A stretch of DNA of 64,000 nucleotides from assembly GCA_003952965.2 (NCBI GenBank), contig CM025853.1:4377386-4441385 (forward strand), given 5' to 3'. A program made the position numbers and the translations under genes. Below, piece after piece: positions 21,926 to 35,110 of the stretch (position 1 is its first letter; each line of letters begins with the position of its first letter). Origin of the DNA: Morella rubra (lineage: Eukaryota > Streptophyta > Magnoliopsida > Fagales > Myricaceae). The notes below the pieces were generated by a model. That model did no database searches. It worked only from the letters and a program-made list of their open reading frames with translations, and had not been told where the DNA came from.

Positions 21926-23526
21926 GGAAAATGACACTCCAACAGAGGCCCTGTCTCTCTCTCTCTCTCTCACTCCCCTCCCTTTTCTCTAGTCAATACA
22001 CGCAAACCTACAAAATTTATTGGGCACTTTGTTTTACATCCCCGGAGACGACGGGTTAAAAAATACAAGAGAGAGAAGAGGGGCTAATCTAGAATTGTTT
22101 TTCCCCCACTGTCTTCGCCTCTCTCTCATAGGTATAGAGTTTATAAGAAAATCTTGACCGTGATGCAGTGACCAATTAGATTATATGATGACATTTAGAC
22201 TCTTTTGTTTATTAAGGGATACACAGCGCGGACTAATGCATGGGCATGCACGGAGGATAATGCGACTGACAAAATTTGCCGTTTCTCGCATATGGAAGTT
22301 TGTGAAAAATGTCCCATTTTTTTGCCCATGATCTCGGAAATAGGCTAATAGCTCGTCGGATTCCTTTGAAAGTGAGTGAGATTGATATTGGATCATATCT
22401 TCTTACTTATTCCCAAATGGGAGTAGGTGATCGAGGGTAGGACATGGAGTCACTTTCAAAGCACTGTTTGTATTTTCAGGTTTTAGGACGTTTCTACAGA
22501 GCTTTTTTTGGAAAATCAGACAGATCTAAGTCCTCCATCTATGATCTATATAAGTCCTAAGGGTTAGCCTTAATCATAATCAGATCTAATCTTTCATACT
22601 TACAATTCTACTTAATTTAGTTGGTATCAAAGATCATGATTTGGATCCAAATACGGTACATAAAAAAAGACCAACTACTTATTTATGCTGTAGTACCGTA
22701 CTTTATACGCTCCAAGAGTGATCTATACGTATCGAGTAATTAATTAGCTTCATAGTGATGCAACAAGTTTACGGAATTGAATTAGATCTCACTACCATAG
22801 CCTGTATAAAAATTAGACATGGACCATATTAATAGAAGCAGATGATCAACTTGATCCATGTAGTTACAAGAAGGTAAGAACTATAAATTGCCCAATGCTT
22901 TTTGCTCCCAATATGCTATCCAAATGGGACCTGGAGCCTATGATCAGCAAGCTATGTGAGCAGGAAGAGGCATAATAGCCACCAACCAAAAGTACTAGTG
23001 AGACGACAGGAGAGCTTATCGACTAGAATCATTTTCTTTGTTTAGTTTCTTAATATATACGGATTAAATATGGAGATAGAAGAGCATTTCAAAGTTGAGG
23101 TGACCGCTCCTAAAAATTAATAATTAATATGTCCTATAAATGTAGTCTGTTCTTTTAACCTTCAATGACTCTATTATGGATCACCTAATTACAATTAGCA
23201 TATAGATAAAGCGATCGAGATCCAATCCTTTGAGCTTAGGGTCAAGGAGGAAAAATAAAAAACCTATAGGCATCTGAAACTAATTATAATTATCCTAGAT
23301 ACACGGAAAGGGATGCATGTCCTTGCCCATTATATAAAGACCTTCTATGTTAATTAGCATCTACTTGTAGAACCTTGGGTTTCCTTTATGATTTCTCTTA
23401 ATTAGCTATTGTAATTTTACAGCCCCTAACAAGGGAAATAAGTAGGTTTCCTTGTGGCATTCGTCACGCTTAATTAAGTACTATGTGGTCTTATAGGTGA
23501 TTGTATAGCATTCTTTTACATGAGAC

Positions 23527-23533
23527 GTGTGTT

Positions 23534-23567
<34 letters not shown>

Positions 23568-23568
23568 A
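23527..23568. repeat. (TG)n(TA)n compound microsatellite
   Basis: A run of TG dinucleotides passes directly into a run of TA dinucleotides. Confidence 0.9.
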
Positions 23569-26500
23569 TGGGTTGGTGTAATAGTCAAGAAATGCTGATT
23601 AATTGGTGGACCCATTGACCTGAATGTGTGAGAGATCGAGCTCTAAAGGATTGTTTGTTTGTTTGCATCTGGTTGTCATTGTAAACCCTAATTCCACATA
23701 CGGCTGTCAAGTTTCTTATTCCTTTTCGTCCTCCCAAATATTCCCTTCTAATCCTCAAACAACTTTGTCTAGCATTTAGCGCATATTATGTCATCCTCAC
23801 ATGACCTTCTCCTCGCCCCTCCATTGACTAAAACCTTCGCGAATTTCAAAGCCCAAGGCCAAATGAAGGATAAAACAACACATAAATCCTTCAACTTATT
23901 CTCGGGAGTTCCTCATTTTCTTTGTTTCTTTAATGCATTCAGTGGATGTACTTTAAACATGTCCTCGAGTTCAACCCTCTGGGGGTCGCAACAATTAAGA
24001 TGATTAATGATGCTAACCTGTCTTCCGAGTTGCAAGGCCCTATGTTCAAATCTTCTTTCAATAGCATTAAGATCCAAACCCAAGGGGGAAAAACACAAAC
24101 AACCAGAGAGAGAGAGAGAGATGAGGTGAAAAGACTTTTTAAACTACCTTTAGCTGTATCAGAATCCGCCTAACTAGGGTTCATCTAGAGCTACAGCGCA
24201 TGGTCTGGCCGGATTAATGTTAATTATCAGCTTAGGCATGGTGTAAAGCCTTGTGGGGTTTCTTTCTCCTTCAACTTTTCTTAATAACATCTCCTTATAA
24301 ATGTCGTACGATTCCCCTCCTTTCTCTCGTCGTACTAAATCCTCTCTTTTTCTCACCCTTGCATGTGACTTTTTGCAGTCCTCCTCGAGGAGGGAAAGCT
24401 CTGGCTTATCTCTTCCTTCCCTTCTCTTCTTTTTTCTTCTTCTTTCCTATCTCTTCTTTATTATTCGTACCCATACTAGCTACCGATCCATGTCTAATAG
24501 GACCACCCTAGACTATCTACCACGTTATTATTAACCGTGGCTCATACATCCTCCTCCTCCAACATGTTAGAGAATATCTCACATAATTAATTTATCATTT
24601 TCTATCAGTTTAAACTTCTAACAAAATTAATATTTTAACATAACATAACCACCCACCAATCCACCATTCTTGGCTAACTGCCAATTCTTCATTTTGCATG
24701 GGTCCATATATATGCCATATGCCACATGGTGCATTTGGGTTTCATGCATGTCTTGCCCCCTCTCATGGCATATCTTAGGCTATACTCATTTCTCTCTTCA
24801 GATCGAGTGCTCCTCCACCCATGACCCATTCAATACAAGTGGGACTGAATTTCTCTTTTACTAAGAATTGCCCTTGAGATTGGCCTCCATTATCAAAGGA
24901 GGATGGAGTGGAGATCTTCATTGGCTCCTTATTGTAATCGACAGCAGTACGGTACTCTTCCCTACTTTGGGGGTTCTCTTCTCTTGTAGCAGATAATTAC
25001 AAGCAGCACTCGGTTGGACTGCTTTTGCAACCATCACTAATGGACCCTTTCATTGGCCTTATAAAATACTCTATGGGGGTCTTTGTTGTGATCCCTCAAG
25101 CCCTTTTGTTTAGCTTATTACCACCAGCATGCTTAGATTTAAAGAAAAACGGCTTGCCGGAGGGAAGATATATGAAGCAAATTTAATTTCCTTCTTCTTT
25201 GACCAAGGAATATCAATAATGAACACAATGATGATTTAGTCAACTGGCCGTGTCCGTTTCCTCCCCGGCCCGTCGGTGAACTTGGTATAATATATTTAGC
25301 AGAACAGCAGTGATTTCATTGTCTTTACCTTTGGCCCCAGTAATCGAATTATTGAAACCTCAAAGCAGTGAGAAGTTATGCAGGTTATGGGCACATATAT
25401 GGGAAAGTAATTGCTTGAGCAGAGTATTACGTCTTGCCACTTGCTCTCTCTATATAAGACAATATATATAATTGTTAAAGGTTCTTCTCGATCCACAAAA
25501 CTTTACTGTTTTCTCAATTAATTAAGTTCTGGATTAGCTGGATGCCTTTGAGATGTTACATCCTTAACTTTAACCAAGTAGAAGCCCATATATATATAAC
25601 TTGTTAAGGGTTTTATATACAAATTCAAGATACATGCATGTTAGCAGCTTGTCGTCAAATTCCGGTGATTACTATGAGTTTAAGGGATTTAAATAATCAG
25701 ACACAGAGAAAGCAATTAATGAACTATCTTCTTGTATATTATATATATATATAGACTAAGTGCTAAGGCAGGAGAGGGAGTTGTACTGTATATATCATTG
25801 AAGTTGAATCCAAGTCAAAGAAGCAATCTAATTAATGGCCTTTAAAATTAGGTCACATGAGTTTTGCTCAGAGTATCGTGAAGGAATGATCCATTGGACG
25901 CATTTAATAGACAACAGGTGAGAACTCGCAATTATATATATATGGTTTTGGGACTACATAGGATCATGATGAGGCCCCAGTACTCAATCCATTTTGACTG
26001 TCCTAACGAATAAATTTCATGAGTGTAAAAACATATATAAGAGGAAAAGGGTATAGGATATGTTGAATCTGATCACTTAGAGCTAAGTACTTGGGAAGAT
26101 GTTGCACCTAGCATATATAGTATATGCTGATTATTCTTAAATTCTCAAAACTGGATTTTTTTCGATAAAAGAAGAATGGTTTAATTAAAAACTACTCTAA
26201 AATTTCTTACCTTTTTGAGTATTGCAGATCAGGTAATATTGTCTAGATTAAATAAGGGTTCTCGTCTTTGAGATTAAAGCTCTTAATTGATCATGATTTG
26301 ATTAGGAGAATGCAATGATCTAAACTCATTTGCAGTAAATTTCTTGGACCTGATCATATTCATTCGTCTCAGATGATTAACCCTTGTGCCAGTAAAACTT
26401 GGAAGTTGATTTCAAATTCAAGCCCGTACATGTTCTTCATAGCACATAATTGATAGGGCTTCCGTACATCTTGATAACCCTACGTACATTAATGGAGATG

Positions 26501-26819
26501 GGTTCACACTCTCTTGAGCTGACATGAAGTCCTCTCTGTATGATCCGATGCTTGTGTCCTTTTATATCTTACTAGCAAGGGAACAGGAGGCCCTTTACTA
26601 CCTTCTATATTCTGATATGCAGTTTGGATCCTCGAACTCAGACAACTACAGCTCAGAAAAAAAAATCAAGAAAATTGCTATGAAGCACGCTCCTCAGATG
26701 GGGGGAATGTAAGGAATTTCAAATTTGGTCCAAGTCTAATGTAATCCTCGTGTTTAAGATTTAAAAACAACAGAGAAATAGTGTGGAAGATGGTGTGAAA
26801 GAAAGATAATTTTATAACT

Positions 26820-27020
26820 GTAAGGGTAATTTGAGTGGTTAAGACCTGGTGTCTAGAGATTTGCTTCTTCTCATGTCTCGGGTTTGAATATCTTCGGGTG
26901 AAAACAATTCTTAAGAGCCATCCTCCTAACAAAGTCAGGCTAATTGGCATATGTGGCTTGAGAGCTGTACTGACATGAGATTTACCCGTTTACTCTGACG
27001 GACCTGTTAGGTTTTTCTCA

Positions 27021-27051
<31 letters not shown>
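26820..27051 (+). mobile_element. SINE-like element with long poly(A)
   Basis: The 5' part has a tRNA-like layout: a TTTGAGTGGTTAAG A-box-like word, then CTCGGGTTTGAATATC as a B-box-like word about 50 bp later. A tRNA-unrelated body follows, then a run of about 27 A (27025-27051). The body words GTGGCTTGAGAGCTGTACT and GAGATTT recur in altered form at 61660-61690 and 61900-61935, so this is a family. No convincing target-site duplication was found. Confidence 0.55.
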
Positions 27052-27052
<1 letters not shown>

Positions 27053-27698
27053 CTTTTTGGTACAAGTGTATAAGTCTCTACTATAAACGTTCCTTCACTT
27101 GATGTATCCTACAAGGTAGTATATGCTTTAAACAAACCACCAATTTTCTCAAAATTGCAATAGCAAATGCAGAACTAGGCAAGGTATTGAAAAGTACTTT
27201 AAGATAAGATGTGCATGCCCGTGAGATATCAGGCCAAAAAATCAGTTAATATTCTGCCCATCTCTGAGCACCAGTGGTTTTCCTTTTCCAGCCTCCTCAG
27301 ATCCACTCCCCCATCCACTAGTGCTACTCCAGTTTTGTGTTTTATCGAGAGAAAAGAGAAGAGAGAGAGAGAGAGATGGCGGGAAATCCCAAGGCGATAG
27401 TGACGTATTACAGGATGGAAGAGTGAGAAAAATGATTTTGCAATCGAGTGCTTTATGATTGAAAGAGAATAGAGAGAAAGAAAAGCTTTTACGACAAATT
27501 CCAACCCCCTTTTTTTGACACGAAAAAAGGAAAGGACCAGTTAGGCTATGATGATAATGTTATGTCTTGCTTTATGGTGAAATTGGTGGCTTTGCTTTGC
27601 CTTTATTTGGAATTTATGTTGTTACTTACTTTTTTGTTACTTTTTTCCCCTCTCAAACCGAGGCAAAAAAGAGCCACCGTCCATCGGGGGAGTCAGAG

Positions 27699-27700
<2 letters not shown>

Positions 27701-27733
<33 letters not shown>
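27701..27733. repeat. (GA)n microsatellite
   Basis: About 16 uninterrupted GA units. A shorter GA tract lies at 27359-27375 just before an ATG that opens a frame of only about 16 codons. Confidence 0.9.
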
Positions 27734-27736
<3 letters not shown>

Positions 27737-29605
27737 GAAGAGAGTTAAATGTAAACCCGTTGTGACTGAGCTTTCACATCACATAGATTACAGAGACGGA
27801 TAGGGACCAACCCTTGTGCAAGGTTTCATAATTGGAGGTAGGAAGGCTGGCTCTCTTGCCTCCGCAGTTCTTCCCTCTGGCTCTGCCCTGCCCTCTGGTG
27901 CAGAGCCTACATACATTTCTCAAAGATGAAAGTATTGTCAGCGAGAATTACGTGAAGTTTGTAGCATATAGCAGATCATGCATTTCTTCCAGAATGGTGA
28001 CTTGAAATCCACGTTTAGGCCAAGCTTGCCAGTTTCCTACAAACCCACAGCTAAAGCACTACCATCGTTGAGATATCTGCTAATTTCAAGCTGTCTTTTT
28101 TTCTAACAAATTTTATCTATATCTACTCCATTTTGAGTACTGCCTGCAATTGAATGGATTAAAATGGATTAGGCAACCATAATAACTTTTAGCATCACAT
28201 TGCTTAGAAGAGTCAAGGTAGTGGCGTTCAACAAACACGCAATTGTAGATGGCTTTTGCCATTCTTTTTGCCTTTGTTCAAGCCTCATAAAGGGTACAGC
28301 ATTCAGGTCAGGTGGGACTTATGCGTTCTCTGTTTACAAGACAGGGAGTGTAGTTCGAAGTGGGAATGCATCCTTTCCCTGAGGTTGAAAGCGGCCCACT
28401 GGTAAGATCCTGGGCTACTCAAAGAATATTTCCAAATGTTCAAACCACTGAGCCCTGCAAAACAGTATCATGTCCAACACATCTATAGAGAAATATGCAA
28501 TGTTTCGGCCCAGATCTGGTGAGGTGACTTGATCCTTCCAGGCCATCAATCCGAGCAAATCTGATGGAGCCCAATCAGTAACTTCGGCTCAACTTTGAAG
28601 CACCAGAGACAAAAATCTTGTCTGCATCAGGATCACAATGGGAGGATGTCCCATATATGACAAGTTGGCTTTTGTCCGGCGATTTTCATATGGAAAATAT
28701 GGAAGCTCCAGAATAGTATTAGGTTCAGTAGCTTATAAATGGCGACATGCTCAAAGAGATCAGTGCTTTGCCACCACAAACGGTGAAGCACTTCAAGTGA
28801 GACTGGTTGTGACATGTGTTTCAAGCGAAAGAAAACTAGTGGTTACAACTTAGACCAGAGACATATAACTATAACCTCTTTGGATTTGGGGTGGCGGGTC
28901 GAGGTTCCTAGGCGCATATTGTCTAACTAGTCTCCTTAACTAAATATGCATGAAAAGAAAGCTCAATTTTTCTAGTGGGCAGCCTAAGTGCCTAACAGTT
29001 AGTTTGGTGACTAATTTGAAGATTGAGATTTATGGGAATATTTGGAAACCCTGACACCATACTTCCTAGCAAGAGTTAATTTGAAAAAATTATTGACTCC
29101 CTAATGAAGTCCGTAACTGTGAACCCCTATCGAGTGTGCAAGCAAAGCAATTTCCTTCAACTAATACCTTGATAACGGACATAGCTTTTGCTTAAGAGAA
29201 AAAAATTTGAATTTCGAAGTAGCATCTTCTGGCAAGTCCTTCACAGATATGCCTACTAGTGAGTCTTAAATCCACCATTTGATTTCATAAATAGATAAAG
29301 TTTGTATCCTTCTCATTTCTTCAATCCACTAGGAGTAATTCACATCAACCAATAGCCATTCCCTTTATTTTTTTTCCATCCAAATGAATTACATAAGAAT
29401 TTGTCGTCATAGGAAGTTCTAGAGGAAAAAGAATTGAAAAGCCATAGGAGAGATGAATGAAAAAAACTCTTACTTATCATTGAAATAAGTATCCTGATCA
29501 GCCACGAGATGATGGATCACAGGTATATATACTGATAAGGATCCATCTACAGACCATAAAGCAGAGTTGCTGTCCACAAAAGAAAACTTTTTTTCTAAAG
29601 AAAGG

Positions 29606-32537
29606 TCAATCGAACTTCTTGATCATTAACAGGTCATTCAGCATTTTCTCAATGGCTTCATCATCATAGGTTCGCCCTGCCATCTGCAAGCCGATCAAGG
29701 AGATTCAATTAGCTTATGTCGACCACACAACTACAATGGTGGTGAATGACGAATATATGCATATTTGGCCAAAGATTAATTTCATAGAGACCACAATGAA
29801 AGATCATTTTTTTTCTTTTTTTAAGAGCTCCCAAGGTCGGGCCACTTTGTGTACCCGGCCCTACAAGCCAACCTGGGGGCATGTGTCAGGACTCCACCCA
29901 ACACACCCCAGTTCAGTGAGGGACGATAAGGGCAGTGTTAGGGCTCGAACTTGGAACATGTGAGAACCCAAGCCGTTGCCTTACCACCAGACCAAACCCT
30001 TGGGGGTTACAATGAAAGATCATACGATCATACAAGGGGGGCCTGTCAGATTCCTTGTTTCACAATTCAGGACAACTTTTGTCTCCGAAGATGATTGCTA
30101 TTGATTGTTTTAGCAATTTTTGTCCAGTAATAAAAAGTATCTTACCTCCTTTGGAGGATATTCTAAGCAACTACCAAGTGATTTGGAACTAGCATATGTG
30201 CTTTGAGGTATCTCTTATCCTTGGGAGTTTTATGAGATTATGCCATATGGTTGGAAATATGATGTTTACAGCTTGGGAACAAGCTAATATGTTTCCCGGA
30301 GTTCATATGTAATGGTAGAAACACACTTGCAGATAGGTTGAAATAGAGGAGATAAATGTGTTTAACAGAGGATACCTTGAGAGATGGCACAATGGAAGTA
30401 GCTTCCTCCACAGTTTCAGGGCAAAGATTTCCAAGCACAGCAAGCTGCATAGCAGTAAATTGGCATTGGTATTCAGTTTATCACCTTGACAAAGTTCATT
30501 ATTCATTCCACTCAAGGCCAGGGTACAGTACCTCAAATTCAGTCATCTGGTATCTGCTTAAGACCCTGCGTATTAATTAAGAGAAAATCACTCATGCTCA
30601 TCAGACAAAGTGGTCGTGGAGGTGGAAGTGAGGCAGCACCTCAGGGATTCAAAATGAAGAGGGAAAAAGTGGGGAGGGGAAAGTGGGAGGGAAGAGGGCG
30701 GCCAAAGCAATGAGAAGGGTGAAAGAAGTGAGGAGGGAGAAGTAGGGGACTCTCCAAGGGAAGAGAAGAAATGGAGCTTTCCAGTTAAGCTCCACTACTT
30801 TGCTACATAATCATAATTTTTGTTTTTTGTTTTTTTTTAAGAAAATTAAATCATGAGTTTAGGTAAAAATGTCCCAAATAGGTCGCACAACCTAGTACAG
30901 TGGGATCAGAGTAGTAATCTGACAAAGCAAAGAAATTCTACCGAGTAGCTATAAGAAAGAATATTGCCTGTCTAAAAATTAAAGGATACTCTCTAACTTG
31001 CTTGATAGAATCCTGATTTGTGAAGCGACTAAAGCGCTTAACATATTGCAAAGACATCTCCAACACTCTGGAAAGTAAAGATATCCTGATTAGAACAATT
31101 GTGAGAAATTGACAAATCCAAGCTCCTAAATAGATTTTAACATAAGAGCATGTAAACTCGGATCAAGTTAATATACGTTAATAGCCTGTCTACCTTCTTG
31201 CAATAATTGATTCCACAAAACTTTTGGCAAAAACCTTATGGACAGAGGACAAATCCTATTACTTACCGCGGCAGTTGATTCAGGGAATCGCCGGCCATGT
31301 GCTTCAGCTGCTCAGATCGATGCTCAAGAAGAATGGCAACCTCACTGTTCATTAAACATTTAGACTTCAAAAAATCTGTAAAGCACAACATCAATGTGAG
31401 GTGAACCATTAAGGTTAAGTGGCAAACGATAAGTGGCTAAGAATTGAAAATATGAACACCATGGAAATTAAGCCAATTACAAGTCATTTTCGTGATAGTA
31501 CCAAGTGTTTACCAATTTTTTTTTTCTTTTTTTCATAGTACCGAGTCTTTACCAATTAGTTACAAGATCATCCCTTTTACCTCCCTTTACATGTAGAGGA
31601 TGATGAGATTTGAGCTCGGCGACAACTTTTTAGTTTAGCAATAAATCAAAACAACAACCAGACCAAAACAGAACACGACAACTAAATCTGCAAACCAAAC
31701 CACAATTCTGACTCTAACGTAGGCGAAGATGACACCAAAAAGCACATACCGACAACCCCAGTCCATGTTCTAAACCCCTGTATTCTTACTTCAACACACT
31801 GAACTGTAGCGTTCTAGACAAGATTGGAACAACTGCATCAAATCTTTCATTATAGCTTCTGTTTGGACAAATTACTTCACGATTTGGACTAGTTGGGCTT
31901 GTACGTTATTGCTAAAAATGAGTAACCCTTGCAAAAAAATTCTTTTTTTACGATAATCCGATTAGCAAAAGATATGATCTCTCTCTCTCTTTCACGCACA
32001 AAAATAACACGGAACACAAATGCTCTGCCTTTTCAACCCAGTGAGCGAACCTAGCACTAGCAGTAGGCCAAAGCCAGTTGTTTCCAGTCTAGTTAAGCAT
32101 GAAGGAATACGGTGTATCAAACCCCATTCTTGGCCCACCGCCCGTGGACCTATGATCACCATAGCCTGATCACAAGCTAAAAAGATAGAAAAACGAAAGT
32201 ATGAAAAACGAAAAGACGACTGAAATAGGAAATAGATAAACAATTGCGTGCACGCAGACACGAGAAAGCAAATAAAAAATCTAAGAATTTTCGATTTTTC
32301 TACTACTCTCTTCAAGGGACGACAATAATTAAGTTTATAGGACGACAGAAGAAAACGATGGTAAGAGAATAATGATAAAGAACAGACATAGGACCCACTG
32401 AGATTCTCTCCACAGTCAAAGACCCAAAACCGAAAGCGTCCTTCCCTCCATTAACAAATTACGAATAAAGAGAAAAGAACCCACCCACCGTCTCCAATTT
32501 TGAGCACTGAAGCGTCTTCTTCTTCTAGTCTCAGCAT
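29606..32537 (-). CDS. NRPB4: RNA polymerase II subunit RPB4 (six exons)
   Basis: Fourth subunit of RNA polymerase II, which pairs with RPB7 to form the stalk that binds emerging RNA. Exons on the minus strand, in order: 32489-32537, 31267-31375, 30990-31067, 30532-30565, 30376-30444 and 29606-29683. All junctions are GT-AG and keep the frame, giving 138 residues, the same length as I recall for the Arabidopsis protein. Recognised segments in order: LKIGDDFLKSKCLMNSE, the LEHRSEQL helix, LQYVKRFSRFTN, MTEFELAVLGNLCPETVEEA and DDEAIEKMLNDLLMIKKFD at the end. The lack of a long N-terminal extension and the canonical HRDC-like C-terminal core separate it from NRPD4/NRPE4 of Pol IV and V. It is divergent to the phosphatase gene 2.6 kb away. 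Confidence 0.94.
29793..29807. repeat. SINE target-site duplication, left copy
   Basis: ACAATGAAAGATCAT, identical to 30009-30023. Confidence 0.85.
29808..30008 (-). mobile_element. SINE with perfect 15-bp target duplication
   Basis: About 200 bp on the minus strand, in the 5' flank of the last RPB4 exon (intron 5). The head reads TGGTCTGGTGGTAAGG (A box), and AAGTTCGAGCCCT (B box) follows about 40 bp on, as in tRNA-derived SINEs. The body ends with GAGCTCTTAAAAAAAGAAAA. Both sides carry ACAATGAAAGATCAT (29793-29807 and 30009-30023) without a mismatch. The perfect duplication suggests a fairly recent insertion. Its place inside an intron explains why the gene stays intact. Confidence 0.85.
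30009..30023. repeat. SINE target-site duplication, right copy
   Basis: ACAATGAAAGATCAT, identical to 29793-29807. Confidence 0.85.
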
Positions 32538-34989
32538 TGTGAGCGTGAGCGACCTATTGATTTCGCTTTGGGTCAATTACAGGGCTTTGATTAACAATTT
32601 AACACCAGTATGCCGCACCAATCGTTAAAAACAGAGTACAACCTTACCGTAATCGATAAATCCAGTAAGAATTGAACACGTACTGGGCTATTGTTTTGGG
32701 TCAGAAAGTGGGCCAGGGATTCATGGGCCTTCATATGAAGTGGGCTTTATCAACGTACAACCGCGCCCTAATGGACCCCATTGGGTCAGATTTTAATGGC
32801 CGTAATCAATTGTGGGCCTGAGACTTGGCAATATGGCCCAAAATAACCGTCATTGTATTTGTCTTCAAGTTGCTAAATTCCAGATCTGTTGGGTGGCATG
32901 GAAATTTGAACCCGCCAACGGCTAAGAAGAATATTCTATGGACTCTTCGGACGGGATTCCTGGTTGTCCCACCAATTATCCCACAGCATATTCGCATATC
33001 TTGTAGCGCGGCGTGACGTATTCGATAACCCGACGGTCCAGATCACAGCCAAAGACGCTGGTCCGTGTCAGTGGCCGCTGGCTTTGCTCCCTGCAAGCCC
33101 TGCTGTTGAGGGAACCGCCCAACCTCCCCTGCACTGCAGTTTCACTCAGACCCGTGAAACAAAAGGCCGCTTATCTACAGTCTGCCACAGCATTATTCCG
33201 AGACATCAACCAACCGGATCTTTTCTGATGCTATTTATATTATTTACAGAAGAAACCATTAAAGTTTATATTGCACAATCATACCAAATCTTTTTGTGAC
33301 AAAATAAAACTTCATAGATTGTACATATCAACTATATGGTATGTTAATTGTCTCATAATTTTTTTTAATGATGAAAGTATCTAAAATTTCGCTCCAATTA
33401 ATCTTTAGACTTGTACAATCTTCGTGTCTCGAATTTCAAGTTTAGATTGTCCTACCAATCTTTTAAAATTCATAACTCATATATCATGACAATGTTAATA
33501 TTTAAATTTCGACTAACACCAAGGATTGTGGGATATTATGTACAAGATGCCAGGTATAACATAAGAATTAAAAAAATAAATAAATAAAGGAAATTAAAAC
33601 AGAAACATTATTGTGAATTGCTGCTGCCACGTGATCGTCGTCCTTCCATTGCATCACCTCAATCTTTTTTTCCCCTTCCGTCAACCACACTTTTCGGCGC
33701 CGCAGTGCCAATCCCTTAAATAATTGGTGCATTATAATAATTTTGAAAATAAATAAGTACTTCACATTCACTTTAGTTCATTTTATTAGTTTTTACATAT
33801 TTTTTATTTAATTAAAGGATTCAATTAATTAATAAGTGATCATTGGCAAAAAAAAAAAGAAAAGACAGATTATTTTAACTGAACGATATCAAATTTCCAC
33901 TATAACATCGTCTAATTTAAACTCAGTCCAAAAAATAAGTCCTACTAGACATTTGTCTTGCCTATAGAAATGTTTTAAAAAGTCTTGGATAAATAATTTA
34001 GAAAGGATAGAGTCTACAAAGTTTATAGAGATCATTTATCTATCCAAGAGTTTATTTTATTTTTTTATAAACAGGCTTGATAAAAAAAAATAAAAAGAAA
34101 AATAAATTTATTTTTTTTAACAAGTAAATTTTTATATTGTGAAGTGATACTCACTAAATTTGGAAAGAACTGAAACAAAACATACCTCATTGCTTTCAGT
34201 CTCACGTCTTTCCACTTAAGATTTTAATTATGAGCTCGCCTATTGAATAGTAATTATGGATCAAATTGCTCAGGTTTACTAGTTTTTCTCCTCTAACTTT
34301 TTGTTTAGAAAAAAAAAAAAGTTAAGTTTTAATTCGGGAAGAAATTAAATTATGTGCATCCAAAACCGTCCTAATTATGGGACTTACCAGCAGGCTAGCT
34401 AGGATGGAAATAGAATTGATGATAGAAATTTTAGTAATTTGAGCATGTTCATTTTTAAAATTATTTTAAAATATAAATGTATTTACAAAATAAACATCTA
34501 AAATCAATACATTTTTCACAATCTACAACAACTTTTCACACAAATTTCAATTACTTTAAAACAAAAATAACAAATCTTTTTTCTCTTACTCCTTTTTACA
34601 TATTTCAACAAAAATTAAATATATTTAAAACTTTTTATTAACATTTTACAAAAATCTATAAAATTCTAATCTGTATAGATATTCACAATTCTACTGAAAT
34701 CCTAACTTTTTTTTACAAAACTAACACCCCCGTTATTTTTCCATGTCCAAAGGAATTGGAGTTCCGAGTTCAACAGAATTTTTTTCAGTAAAACTCGGAA
34801 TCAAAAGCCAAAAGGTTGAGTTTCAAATTTTTATCGCTTTTTTTTGTTACCCTTCTAGCCCATCAGTCCCAGCCTGTCCCACATCAACTACTCTGTCTCT
34901 GTTTCTTTATTTATTTTTTCTAGGCAAATACTCTTTCTCAGTTTCTCTGTTTCCGCAACTCGTTCTCGACATTACCAAATTTTCCTTCT
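32538..34989. other. Divergent intergenic region, RPB4 to phosphatase
   Basis: Holds the promoters of two divergent genes and no further recognisable gene. The part at 32.7-33.2 kb is less AT-rich; the part at 33.3-34.7 kb is strongly AT-rich with long A and T runs. A short open frame of about 110 residues at 32.96-33.30 kb has no family features. Confidence 0.5.
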
Positions 34990-34997
34990 TATAAAAA
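34990..34997 (+). promoter_or_regulatory. TATA box of the purple acid phosphatase gene
   Basis: CTTATAAAAAGCC lies about 120 bp before the ATG, implying a leader of roughly 85-90 nt. Confidence 0.65.
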
Positions 34998-35110
34998 GCC
35001 AATAGAGAGTCGAGACTCCAAGGTCATCGCTCCATTTTTTCTACAAGTCCTTTCACTCTTACAGTCCTTAGTTATTTGGGCTCTCTTCAATCTCCTCTGA
35101 AGTGCCACAA

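Larger units (their letters stand above)
21973..29605. other. Long gene-poor interval
   Basis: About 7.6 kb with no gene I can support. Contents: a (TG)n(TA)n microsatellite near 23.53 kb, CT/GA-rich patches around 24.1-24.5 kb, a SINE-like element near 26.8 kb, and two GA tracts (27359-27375, 27701-27733). From about 27.82 to 28.86 kb the composition is less AT-rich, with short open frames broken by stops on both strands. This could be a decayed gene or a non-coding transcript, but I recognise no protein. Confidence 0.5.

Noticed and set aside
21535-21942. 135-residue minus-strand open frame upstream of KANADI1
   Set aside because: It begins upstream of the likely TATA box and is full of Ser/Leu/Pro from CT tracts; best read as promoter and leader.
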